Of a stretch of DNA of 64,000 bases, positions 56,630 through 63,508 are shown piece by piece. Under the pieces are notes generated by a model. That model did not search any database. It worked only from the letters and a program-made list of their open reading frames with translations, and was not told the DNA's origin. Position 1 is the stretch's first letter. Each line of letters begins with the position of its first letter. The stretch covers positions 243,597 through 307,596 of the forward strand of contig CANMNN010000001.1 of NCBI GenBank assembly GCA_947499305.1, given 5' to 3'. Both the position numbers and the translations under genes were made by a program. The stretch is from an uncultured Arenicella sp. (GTDB lineage Bacteria; Pseudomonadota; Gammaproteobacteria; Arenicellales; Arenicellaceae).

Positions 56630-56836
56630 ATGCAGAACTCGATAAGAACAACAGTCCTACTATTCTTAATAATAGCCGCCGGCCTTAGTTACTTGGTTGG
56701 CTTCGGTGTTGGGGCCGGGATTTTCATATTTATTGGAGCAATGTTTGAAGTAGCGTTTTGGGTAAAGCTATTTAGTTCAAAAAATAGAGAAGAAGGAAGA
56801 AAAGATAATTCAAGTGATAAAAGCAACGTTAGTTAA
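56630..56836 (+). CDS. cassette 21 protein: two-helix membrane protein
   Basis: 68 residues: TVLLFLIIAAGLSYLVGFG and AGIFIFIGAMFEVAFWV, then a basic, Ser-rich tail. Unknown function. Confidence 0.72.
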   Translation: MQNSIRTTVLLFLIIAAGLSYLVGFGVGAGIFIFIGAMFEVAFWVKLFSSKNREEGRKDNSSDKSNVS

Positions 56837-56842
56837 TTCAAC

Positions 56843-56926
56843 TCATAACAAGTTCAAAAACGAATATGCCAGCAAGCTGGCACGGACGCCGCATAAGACG
56901 CGGCGCCCGTTTTAAAGGCGTTAGTT
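56843..56926 (+). repeat. attC site 21
   Basis: Left TGCCAGCAAGCTGGCA, right CGCCGCATAAGACGCGGCG. Crossover after G56920. Confidence 0.95.
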
Positions 56927-57252
56927 TGATTTTTTATTTCTTGGTATTTGTTGTGAACTTCGTAGCAGGCATCAAAGAAAGCTTTACAGGTTAACTTGGT
57001 ATCGGGCTACCAACCATACTGGTTCGTGGCAAAGGGTCTCGCACGGGCTCGACCACTTAGATCAGGTTTTCTTGTTAAACAATTAGGCTTCGGGTTATTC
57101 TGTGGCAACAACATAAGGAAGTGGTTTAATTCAAAGCACTTCGTGGAAAGTTTAAAGGTTATTCAAGTTTTGAATTACAAACTAACAAGTTCAAAAACTA
57201 CCATTCGCTACGCTCATTCGGACGCGCTATTCGCGCGCCCGTTTTAAAGGCG
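56921..57252 (+). other. cassette 22, no clear ORF (class A; copy of cassette 1)
   Basis: 332 nt. An 83-codon frame (56996-57247) runs through the attC because the stop present in cassette 1 is lost; I do not call it a gene. Confidence 0.75.
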
Positions 57253-57258
57253 TTATAT
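57180..57258 (+). repeat. attC site 22
   Basis: Common arms; right GCGCTATTCGCGC. Crossover after G57252. Confidence 0.95.
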
Positions 57259-57263
57259 GTACT

Positions 57264-57626
57264 GTGTTTACTAAAGTACTTAAATCTATAGCAAAATTTC
57301 TAGCTTATTTGGTATTCGTACCAATAGCGCTGATTTGTTTCGTAGTTATACTTATGTCTCCGTTTTTGGCTTACAACAACTATAAGTATCCAGTAGACGA
57401 AGAGTTGATCCAATTTTGTAAGTCCATTGAAATTGGCACCTCATATAGTAAAGCGATTGTTTTAGGCCACGAGCTCGAGAACGTTCGCGTAGAAAATAGT
57501 AAATATGAAGAAGGTACGGTTTTTATTACTACAGATAGAGATTCAGATGTATGGGAATGTAGATTGCACTTCGAAAATGAAGTATTGGTCAAAGCTAACT
57601 CTTCCCTAAGAGAAAATTTTTTTTAA
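57264..57626 (+). CDS. cassette 23 protein: membrane-anchored small protein
   Basis: 120 residues, GTG start 11 nt into the cassette. Helix LVFVPIALICFVVILMSPFLAYN then a periplasmic domain with KSIEIGTSYSKAIVLGHELENV and a DSDVWECRLHFEN strand. The layout is like that of cassette 8: anchor plus small alpha/beta domain. Confidence 0.72.
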   Translation: MFTKVLKSIAKFLAYLVFVPIALICFVVILMSPFLAYNNYKYPVDEELIQFCKSIEIGTSYSKAIVLGHELENVRVENSKYEEGTVFITTDRDSDVWECRLHFENEVLVKANSSLRENFF

Positions 57627-57641
57627 AACTAATGCAAAGAC

Positions 57642-57720
57642 ATATAACAAGTTCAAAAACAGCCATTCGCTGCGCTCACTCGGACGCGCTACTCGCGCGC
57701 CCGTTTTAAAGGCGTTAGGC
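57642..57720 (+). repeat. attC site 23
   Basis: Common arms; right GCGCTACTCGCGC. Crossover after G57714. Confidence 0.95.
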
Positions 57721-57722
57721 AC

Positions 57723-58103
57723 ATGAAGGAACAGATTTCTCAAAACGAAATAGATTTTCTGCTATTCATTCTGGCGTCCGAAGAATCTATGTTGGTTGAA
57801 TTGCATTGGGAGTTCGAAAAATGGGGTTGCGAAGAAAGCGATGTAATCGCTTCTCTATCAAGGCATATTCGAAATGGCAGTCTGTTAGTCTCAAAGCCAA
57901 TCGGATGTTCATTCTCTGACTTAACTGTTCAGTCCGCTTTGAATTTCACTCAGAGTTGGGCAAGTCTAAATACTACCGAACACATATTGTTTATCACTGA
58001 AAACGGAGAGAAACAATGGCAAGAAGATGATTTCGGTATTACAACAAAAAGGGCTAGGTATTTGATGTTTTCCAATCAAGGCAAAACAACGAGAGTTCAA
58101 TAA
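57723..58103 (+). CDS. cassette 24 protein, unknown cytoplasmic protein
   Basis: 126 residues; the ATG lies only 8 nt after the cassette border, so its ribosome binding site must come from the preceding attC end (AAAGGCG) or TTAGGC. The helical N-terminus (DFLLFILASEESMLVELHWE) and ITENGEKQW hint at a winged-helix-like fold. Unproven. Confidence 0.72.
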   Translation: MKEQISQNEIDFLLFILASEESMLVELHWEFEKWGCEESDVIASLSRHIRNGSLLVSKPIGCSFSDLTVQSALNFTQSWASLNTTEHILFITENGEKQWQEDDFGITTKRARYLMFSNQGKTTRVQ

Positions 58104-58104
58104 T

Positions 58105-58188
58105 GCCTAACAAGTTCCAATATGTCTGCGCGCCTGCGGTCCGCATGGACGCCGCGAAAACGCGGCGCCCATATGAAAGGCGTTAACT
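58105..58188 (+). repeat. attC site 24 (compensatory arm variant)
   Basis: Arms are AACAAGTTCCAATATG and CATATGAAAGGCGTTA: the usual AAAAC/GTTTT pair is replaced by ATATG/CATAT, keeping the stem. Right GCCGCGAAAACGCGGC. Crossover after G58182. Confidence 0.93.
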
Positions 58189-58204
58189 TTACGGGCGACT
58201 AATC

Positions 58205-58513
58205 GTGGATCTTGAGCGAACAATATTATTCAGTAATATCACGCATGTCATACTTTGTAGTTCATATTTAATTTCACTTTTCGCGTTATTTTTATTACGG
58301 TCTAAAACTAAGAGTGTAGGTATAGATTTAGCAATTGTCGGCTTCATAATCCTTTTCTTAGTGTCGTTTCTAAATGTATTTACGGGTCACTTTTTTGACC
58401 TTGAAACAATCAAAGAAATTGCTATGTGGCGGTACCTAATTGAATGTATAAGCTTTCTTACAATCAGCTTAGGTGTTCTAGTTTTTAGCAAAGGATTTCG
58501 AAATGAAAGTTAA
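58205..58513 (+). CDS. cassette 25 protein: three-helix membrane protein (duplicate of cassette 6)
   Basis: 102 residues, GTG start. The 400-nt cassette differs from cassette 6 at three positions, all transitions: Ala15 to Val, one silent, one in the attC loop. See cassette 6 for topology. Confidence 0.8.
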   Translation: MDLERTILFSNITHVILCSSYLISLFALFLLRSKTKSVGIDLAIVGFIILFLVSFLNVFTGHFFDLETIKEIAMWRYLIECISFLTISLGVLVFSKGFRNES

Positions 58514-58588
58514 CAAGTTCAAAAACTGCCATTCGCTACGCTCACTCGGACGCGCAAAAAACGCGCGCCCGTTTTAAAGGCGTTATAT
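58508..58588 (+). repeat. attC site 25
   Basis: As site 6 with one G to A change in the right loop. Crossover after G58582. Confidence 0.95.
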
Positions 58589-58594
58589 GTGCAG

Positions 58595-58868
58595 ATGAAT
58601 AAGGCGCTTTGTATTTCTTTTTGGTATCTTTGTTTTCACATGTTCGATACAAGCGGTTTATTGGTCTTTGATCCCGAAACCGCCATCAATAGAATGGTGG
58701 CAAGTCCGGCAATTAGCTGAACTTGGTAAATATTTTGGTATGCCAGTTTATCTTATCGCTTTGAAAACTCAGTCTGCAGTTCTAACATGGCTAGCCAATT
58801 TTATTTGGAGTTCATTGTTAGGTTTTATAGCATTTAAAATATTGAAAGCACTTCGAAAAGCCAAATGA
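58595..58868 (+). pseudogene. cassette 26: membrane protein gene with probable 5' frameshift
   Basis: ATGAATAAG at 58595 is out of frame with a long frame that begins immediately after it (CGC TTT GTA TTT CTT..., encoding a hydrophobic RFVFLFGIFVFTCS). Removing one G from AAGGCG would join them into a protein of about 90 residues with an N-terminal and a C-terminal helix. The uninterrupted 66-codon piece from TTG 58668 would lack the first helix. Either a real frameshift or a sequencing error. Confidence 0.55.
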
Positions 58869-58869
58869 C

Positions 58870-58953
58870 ATATAACAAGTTCAAAAACGTAAACGCGCAC
58901 TGTGTGCGCTCGGACGGCGGGAAGACCCGCCGCCCGTTTTAAAGGCGTTATGC
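58870..58953 (+). repeat. attC site 26
   Basis: Left GCGCACTGTGTGCGC, right GGCGGGAAGACCCGCC. Crossover after G58947. Confidence 0.95.
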
Positions 58954-58966
58954 ATACGGTAACTAG

Positions 58967-59344
58967 ATGAGAAGAATACTAACCTTAATATTCCTAACTC
59001 TTTTCGTGAAGCTGTCATCTGCATCAGAACTTTGCGGTCCTATTCAAAGTATAGGTGAAGGTCATTGGCCAATCCGCGAAGCATCTTTCACTAAAGAGAA
59101 CGCAGAGAGAGCTGTAAAAGAGTTAGGCCAAATTGTTTCTGATCTAGAAAAAGGCGATATGTATTTGGTCAAAAAATACTCTCTTGATAGAGAGTCACTT
59201 CTGGAAAATAACTACCTTCTGATTAAAGGGTATTCTATGAAATCTTTAGTCGAGAAAACAATCGATGAAAATAAAGAGTTAAGTGAAGTATACAAGAAAG
59301 ATTTTTGTCTCTTTCTTAAGAACGAAGCAATGGTAAGGCATTGA
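58967..59344 (+). CDS. cassette 27 protein: small secreted protein
   Basis: 125 residues with a signal peptide (LTLIFLTLFVKLSSASE). The mature protein is mostly helical with Cys at ELCGP and DFCLFL, likely one disulfide. Unknown function. Confidence 0.78.
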   Translation: MRRILTLIFLTLFVKLSSASELCGPIQSIGEGHWPIREASFTKENAERAVKELGQIVSDLEKGDMYLVKKYSLDRESLLENNYLLIKGYSMKSLVEKTIDENKELSEVYKKDFCLFLKNEAMVRH

Positions 59345-59345
59345 T

Positions 59346-59426
59346 GCATAACAAGTTCAAAAACGAATGCACGCACTGCGTGCGCACGGACGCGCTATTC
59401 GCGCGCCCGTTTTAAAGGCGTTAACT
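59346..59426 (+). repeat. attC site 27
   Basis: Left GCACGCACTGCGTGC, right GCGCTATTCGCGC. Crossover after G59420. Confidence 0.95.
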
Positions 59427-59480
59427 GTACGGTGAATTACAATTAGTTACATTGCTCCAATTTTTGTCTTAATTCTTTCT

Positions 59481-59930
59481 TTGTTGGTTTCAGTGAAATC
59501 GAAGGAAGTCAGAATTCCATTGCTAATATTAGGTTTTATTCCCTTGTTAGCTAATCATGTTATTGAGTCCAACTTAGTAGAAAATTTGTATCTGTATGAA
59601 AACGAACTTGTTCTTGGCAGTTCTATTAGCGAACCTGGCGTTTTACTAGATAATAAAAGCCAAGAATTACAAGAAAAACATTTTGATAAAGTCACGTCAA
59701 ATATTGAAGTAGTTCTGTTATTTATATTGATCGCTAGCTTAGGCGTTATTGTCATAAGCAATTTTAGTTCAAGCCGAGATAGGCAGAAAAATTGGTTTAG
59801 AGTCATTAGTTTTATTATTGTGGTGTTATTTCTAATGCCAATATATGGAGATAAACATCCTAATTATAGTGACGTTATTCATACTCATTTTATATGGGAA
59901 GGCATAAGCTCATATGTTCATATTCATTAA
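59481..59930 (+). CDS. cassette 28 protein: multi-helix membrane protein
   Basis: 149 residues from TTG; no ATG is available. The frame extends upstream to an ATT at 59436 and would add a hydrophobic segment (YIAPIFVLILSLLV), so the true start may be the ATT. Helices: IPLLILGFIPLLANHV, VVLLFILIASLGVIVI and VISFIIVVLFLMPIYG. Confidence 0.62.
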   Translation: MLVSVKSKEVRIPLLILGFIPLLANHVIESNLVENLYLYENELVLGSSISEPGVLLDNKSQELQEKHFDKVTSNIEVVLLFILIASLGVIVISNFSSSRDRQKNWFRVISFIIVVLFLMPIYGDKHPNYSDVIHTHFIWEGISSYVHIH

Positions 59931-59933
59931 GAC

Positions 59934-60017
59934 AGTTAACAAGTTCAAAAACGAAAGCGCGCACTTTGTGCGCTCGGACGGCGGGAAGACCCTCCGCCCG
60001 TTTTAAAGGCGTTAGGT
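59934..60017 (+). repeat. attC site 28
   Basis: Left GCGCGCACTTTGTGCGC, right GGCGGGAAGACCCTCC with one mismatch. Crossover after G60011. Confidence 0.94.
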
Positions 60018-60360
60018 TTACTCTTGTTTTGAGTAAGCGAGATTAAGTTCTATCATGAATTCTTTTCTTGCTGAGTAGGCGGCTACCTCAACCATACCTC
60101 TAGTTCGTCAAATTAGCGGTAGCTAGGAAGTATGGCGGCCTAGTTTTGGCGGGCGTTCTAGTGGTTCCGTGGCAACGCTAGTAAATCAGAGGTTTCGTTT
60201 TAGAGAGTATCGTTCGTGTTTATTGGTAACTTGATATATCTTTGGCTTATTACTTCGTAGCAATTTGAGAGGGACATCGAATGAATCAAAACCTAACAAG
60301 TTCAAAAACTACCGCCTTAGGCTCGGACGGCGGGAAGACCCGCCGCCCGTTTTAAAGGCG
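60012..60360 (+). other. cassette 29, no clear ORF (class B)
   Basis: 349 nt, same length as cassette 11 and very similar along its whole length. It carries the same ribosome binding site, ATG and readthrough frame into the attC. Confidence 0.75.
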
Positions 60361-60366
60361 TTAGGT
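60291..60366 (+). repeat. attC site 29 (short)
   Basis: Left CCGCCTTAGGCTCGG, right GGCGGGAAGACCCGCC. Crossover after G60360. Confidence 0.94.
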
Positions 60367-60708
60367 TTATTCCTATTTCGGGCCGGCGAGACCGAGTTCT
60401 ATCATGAATTCTTTTTTTAATGAGCAAGCGGCTACCTCCACCATACCTCTAATTCGTCTAGCTCAGTGGCAGCTATAAAAGTTGTGGTCTAGTTTGGGGG
60501 GTGTTTAATCAGGTCACGGGCAACGAAAGCTATTCATAGCTTCCGTTCTAGAGAGTATTGTTCGCGTTTGCAGGCTACTTGATATATCTTTGGTTTATCA
60601 CTTCGTAGCAATTTGAGAGGGACATCGAATGAATCAAAACCTAACAAGTTCAAAAACTACCGCCTTCGGCTCGGACGCCGGGAAGACCCGGCGCCCGTTT
60701 TAAAGGCG
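60361..60708 (+). other. cassette 30, no clear ORF (class B, diverged)
   Basis: 348 nt. Its ends match cassettes 11 and 29 (first about 90 nt; last about 70 nt) while the middle has diverged. The 3' ribosome binding site and ATG are unchanged. Confidence 0.75.
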
Positions 60709-60714
60709 TTAAAT
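60639..60714 (+). repeat. attC site 30 (short)
   Basis: Right hairpin GCCGGGAAGACCCGGC: two changes relative to site 29 that keep the stem paired. Crossover after G60708. Confidence 0.94.
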
Positions 60715-60724
60715 ATACCAAGCT

Positions 60725-61327
60725 ATGAGTAATAACGAAGAAACACAAAGACAAACTGATCATAATCCAGAGGCCAATGGGTTTAATTCTGTTCCAATTT
60801 GGGAGACAGATTTCAGAATTGCGTGGGAGGCTAGGAACTTTGAGATAACGCAGCTCGTGAATAGAAACAATTTTTTCATGATCTTTCAAGGCGTGTTGCT
60901 TGCTGCTGTTTTGCAATCTGAGCACACAATTCCTCTCATTTCGTTTCTAGTGTGTGTCGCTGGATTTTCCATCTCGATATTGCAAGTTGGTATGGCCGCA
61001 GGAGCAAAGTATTGGCAAATTATTTGGGAACAAAGACTAAGGCAGACTCAGAACTGGAAACAATTTATTGAAGTAGTAGCACAGGGTAAATCGGCTAGTA
61101 AAGTACCTTTCGGACCCACACCAGGTGATTACAAAAATGTTTCGAAAGACTTGGATGAATCGAATACAGAGTGCTTGACTAAAAAACTAATTTTAATGAA
61201 ACCTTCGGTTTCAAAAGTTCCAATATATGTTGGTATTGTTTGTGTTGTAGTTTGGTTCTTCCTCTTATCGTCCACAATTGCAGGGCCGTTCGAAATACCC
61301 AAATTTATAGTTGGGTTTCCAAAATGA
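60725..61327 (+). CDS. cassette 31 protein: RipA-like membrane protein
   Basis: 200 residues. IAWEARNFEITQLVNRNNFFMIFQG, a first pair of helices (residues about 50-90), MAAGAKYWQIIWEQRL, and one or two C-terminal helices (IYVGIVCVVVWFFLLSS) follow the plan of RipA-family octameric membrane proteins found near defence and mobile loci. Moderate confidence in the family. Confidence 0.7.
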   Translation: MSNNEETQRQTDHNPEANGFNSVPIWETDFRIAWEARNFEITQLVNRNNFFMIFQGVLLAAVLQSEHTIPLISFLVCVAGFSISILQVGMAAGAKYWQIIWEQRLRQTQNWKQFIEVVAQGKSASKVPFGPTPGDYKNVSKDLDESNTECLTKKLILMKPSVSKVPIYVGIVCVVVWFFLLSSTIAGPFEIPKFIVGFPK

Positions 61328-61328
61328 T

Positions 61329-61406
61329 ATTTAACAAGTTCAAAAACGAAAGCGCCGCAAGCGGCACGGACGCGCTATTCGCGCGCCCGTTTTAAAGGCG
61401 TTATGC
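61329..61406 (+). repeat. attC site 31
   Basis: Left GCCGCAAGCGGC, right GCGCTATTCGCGC. Crossover after G61400. Confidence 0.95.
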
Positions 61407-61422
61407 ATATCGGATTTAACGC

Positions 61423-61941
61423 GTGAAAGGGCAGATATACACACTAACTTCTCCAGACTATCCATCGATTGAAGACTTTCGCAAGTTTCCAGTATGGTGC
61501 CAATGGCATGAAGCTGAAGAAGTTCCTTATATTCAAGAACTCTGTGATTCTGAAGAGGAGTATCAGTCGAAGTTTATTGAGCCTTATGAGCAAGGTAAGG
61601 AAAATTTCTACCCCATTATTGAAAACCCAATTCCAGAAAGGGTATTTCTTTCTATTTTTGCTAAGATCTTAATAGATGATAAACACAGCTTTTTAGGTTA
61701 TTTGTCTACTGATGGCAATGAGGTTGTTGTGATTCATGTTTGGGTAGACTCAAACGTGAATGAAGAGCTGATGTTTTACAGTGATTCCCGTTTGCTTGCG
61801 GATGACGAAAATCCTAAAGCTATTAAAAAACTCAAAAGGTATGTGAGTCTAAAATCAGAGATAAAAATTTCATACCAAACAGTTTTAGCTTTCTCAAATG
61901 GTAAAAATATAAGTGGAGCATTCATTCTTAATAATGCATAA
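61423..61941 (+). CDS. cassette 32 protein, unknown cytoplasmic protein
   Basis: 172 residues, GTG start. Acidic with FPVWCQWHEAEEVPYIQEL at the front and ENPIPERVFLSIFAKILID in the middle; beta-rich, no membrane helix. It has the look of small immunity or antitoxin-like proteins but no family is recognised. Confidence 0.75.
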   Translation: MKGQIYTLTSPDYPSIEDFRKFPVWCQWHEAEEVPYIQELCDSEEEYQSKFIEPYEQGKENFYPIIENPIPERVFLSIFAKILIDDKHSFLGYLSTDGNEVVVIHVWVDSNVNEELMFYSDSRLLADDENPKAIKKLKRYVSLKSEIKISYQTVLAFSNGKNISGAFILNNA

Positions 61942-62019
61942 CAAGTTCAAAAACGTAAGCGCGCACTTTGTGCGCTCGGACGGCGGGAAGACCCGCCGCC
62001 CGTTTTAAAGGCGTTAGGT
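61936..62019 (+). repeat. attC site 32
   Basis: Left GCGCGCACTTTGTGCGC, right GGCGGGAAGACCCGCC. Crossover after G62013. Confidence 0.95.
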
Positions 62020-62029
62020 GTATGAATAA

Positions 62030-62272
62030 ATGAGTTCCTCAGAAGAAGAAAGAATAAAAGGTATCCTTATCGATATCATCAGTGATGGTTTCAATCGTTC
62101 ACTAGGCGCGCTTGAACAGGCGGGAGCAGTCAATACAAAGAAGATGAGAACCGCATATAAGGGCATTGGTTCAAAATACTATGACCTAGTTACCCAAGAA
62201 ATTGAATATACAGCAAAATATGGTGCTAAGAGTTTACTCGAACAATTAGAGAACCATAAGGTAGAAAATTAA
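62030..62272 (+). CDS. cassette 33 protein, small helical protein
   Basis: 80 residues, all-helical by composition (EEERIKGILIDIISDGFNRSL). No membrane segment, no family. Confidence 0.7.
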   Translation: MSSSEEERIKGILIDIISDGFNRSLGALEQAGAVNTKKMRTAYKGIGSKYYDLVTQEIEYTAKYGAKSLLEQLENHKVEN

Positions 62273-62284
62273 TAGTGCGAAAAC

Positions 62285-62365
62285 CACCTAACAAGTTCAA
62301 AAACGAATGCACGCACTGCGTGCGCACGGACGCGCTACTCGCGCGCCCGTTTTAAAGGCGTTATA
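62285..62365 (+). repeat. attC site 33
   Basis: Left GCACGCACTGCGTGC, right GCGCTACTCGCGC. Crossover after G62359. Confidence 0.95.
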
Positions 62366-62379
62366 TGTGTTACTAGGAA

Positions 62380-62577
62380 ATGAATACTCTAAACGGCAAA
62401 ATAGTCTTTTTTACATATTGGTTGTTTTTCATACTGCTGCCAGTCGTCTTGCTTGTTTTTGCGGTGCGAGAAACACCTATTAAAATGCTATTTTCAGTTC
62501 CTCTTTTCTTTGCACTTTTACTCGTCGGAGAACGTGGCATAAAAGTCTGGGAAAAAATATTTAGTAGAGGCGGTTAG
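62380..62577 (+). CDS. cassette 34 protein: two-helix membrane protein
   Basis: 65 residues: VFFTYWLFFILLPVVLLVFAV and MLFSVPLFFALLLVG, then a basic tail. Unknown function. Confidence 0.7.
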   Translation: MNTLNGKIVFFTYWLFFILLPVVLLVFAVRETPIKMLFSVPLFFALLLVGERGIKVWEKIFSRGG

Positions 62578-62604
62578 GTTCTTACAAAGCTATGATGTTT
62601 AAAC

Positions 62605-62689
62605 ATATAACAAGTTCAAAAACGAATGTACGCACTACGTGCGCACGGACGCCGCATAAGACGCGGCGCCCGTTTTAAAGGCGTTATAT
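62605..62689 (+). repeat. attC site 34
   Basis: Left GTACGCACTACGTGCGC combined with right CGCCGCATAAGACGCGGCG. Crossover after G62683. Confidence 0.95.
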
Positions 62690-62702
62690 ATATCATTAGA
62701 CC

Positions 62703-63248
62703 GTGCCAGATATAGATATCCAAAACAGAATTGAAGTCTTTGATGAGTTCTTGACCTCTGATCAATGTGCCGCGCTCGTAGAGCGAGTTGAAGCTATTGG
62801 ATTTGAAGACGCATATATCATTTCAAATGGTGAAAGGATTGTTGCAAAAGAAATTCGCAACAATCAGCGAGTCATTTTGGATGATTTAGATTTAGCCAGT
62901 GAACTCTGGGGAAAAATAACTTCCACTTTGTCTTTGAAAGTAGAAGGTTGGTTTCCTGTTGGTTTAAATGAAAGATTTAGGTTTTATCGCTATACGGAAA
63001 ATCAATTATTTCGCCTACATAAAGATTTTCCATTTGTACGCAATAACCAAGAAAGTAAGCTTTCGTTTATCATTTATTTGAATGAAGATTTTAAAGGCGG
63101 TCAAACTGACTTCCGTCAGTTTGAAATTTCTCCTAAAACTGGTCGTGCTATAGCGTTTGGCCACGATTTATTGCATGAAGGAAAATCAGTTCTTTCGGGA
63201 ATAAAATACGCTGTCAGAACAGACATAATGTATGAAAAGAATATATAA
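62703..63248 (+). CDS. cassette 35 protein: 2OG-Fe(II) dioxygenase (prolyl 4-hydroxylase-like)
   Basis: 181 residues, GTG start. The double-stranded beta-helix core has iron ligands His106 and Asp108 (LHKDFP) and His158 (LLHEGKSV), and the 2OG-binding basic residue is Lys168 or Arg172 (GIKYAVRTDIMY). KLSFIIYLNEDFKGGQT is typical of the P4H branch. It should oxidise a protein side chain or small molecule; the substrate is unknown. The TAA stop is shared with the attC left end. Confidence 0.87.
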   Translation: MPDIDIQNRIEVFDEFLTSDQCAALVERVEAIGFEDAYIISNGERIVAKEIRNNQRVILDDLDLASELWGKITSTLSLKVEGWFPVGLNERFRFYRYTENQLFRLHKDFPFVRNNQESKLSFIIYLNEDFKGGQTDFRQFEISPKTGRAIAFGHDLLHEGKSVLSGIKYAVRTDIMYEKNI

Positions 63249-63323
63249 CAAGGCAAAACACTCACACTCACTGCGTTCGTTCGGACGCGCAGAAAACGCG
63301 CGCCCGTGTTCGCGGCGTTAGGT
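63243..63323 (+). repeat. attC site 35 (divergent type)
   Basis: Arms AACAAGGCAAAACAC and GTGTTCGCGGCGTTA; right GCGCGCAGAAAACGCGCG. Crossover after G63317. Confidence 0.9.
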
Positions 63324-63325
63324 AT

Positions 63326-63508
63326 ATGGAAATCAGAGATCTAGCTATTCGCTTTGATGGTTATTTAGATGCTGTTGGTCGGCAATTTTCAACTGATGAA
63401 ATTTTAGTTGCTTTGTCTTCTAGGGTTCTTGATAGTCAAGTTGGTATAGAAGATGTTATTAGTTCTAATGAATATGAATTTGTTAGAACAAATGTAAGCG
63501 CCAAGTAA
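63326..63508 (+). pseudogene. cassette 36 gene, interrupted by IS66-type element
   Basis: ATG 8 nt after the cassette border. 56 native codons (MEIRDLAIRFDGYLDAVG...) run up to 63493; the last four codons and stop come from the inserted element (GTAAGCGCC...). The cassette's own attC is not seen before the window ends, consistent with insertion. Confidence 0.7.

Larger units (their letters stand above)
47858..63493 (+). mobile_element. integron gene-cassette array, 36 cassettes
   Basis: 35 attC sites of about 67-80 nt split the region into cassettes of 319-692 nt. Each cassette starts TTRRRY-like and ends with the reverse complement of its own start (8-9 matching bases including the G), showing that cassette borders are intact. 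All ORFs are on the + strand. Cassette starts: 47858, 48190, 48594, 49212, 49649, 50136, 50536, 50883, 51388, 51923, 52315, 52664, 53219, 53712, 54118, 54487, 54937, 55329, 55822, 56279, 56602, 56921, 57253, 57715, 58183, 58583, 58948, 59421, 60012, 60361, 60709, 61401, 62014, 62360, 62684, 63318. Confidence 0.95.

Noticed and set aside
56996..57247. 83-codon ORF in cassette 22
   Set aside because: About a third of it is attC sequence and the same frame stops early in the sister cassette 1.
60650..60925. 91-codon minus-strand ORF across attC 30
   Set aside because: Antisense to the attC and to the cassette 31 gene; similar antisense frames appear at several attC sites simply because attC lacks stops in that frame.
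48117..63323. Regularly spaced palindromic repeats suggesting a CRISPR array
   Set aside because: Spacing is 300-700 nt with ORFs between, and the repeats have attC architecture next to an integron integrase.
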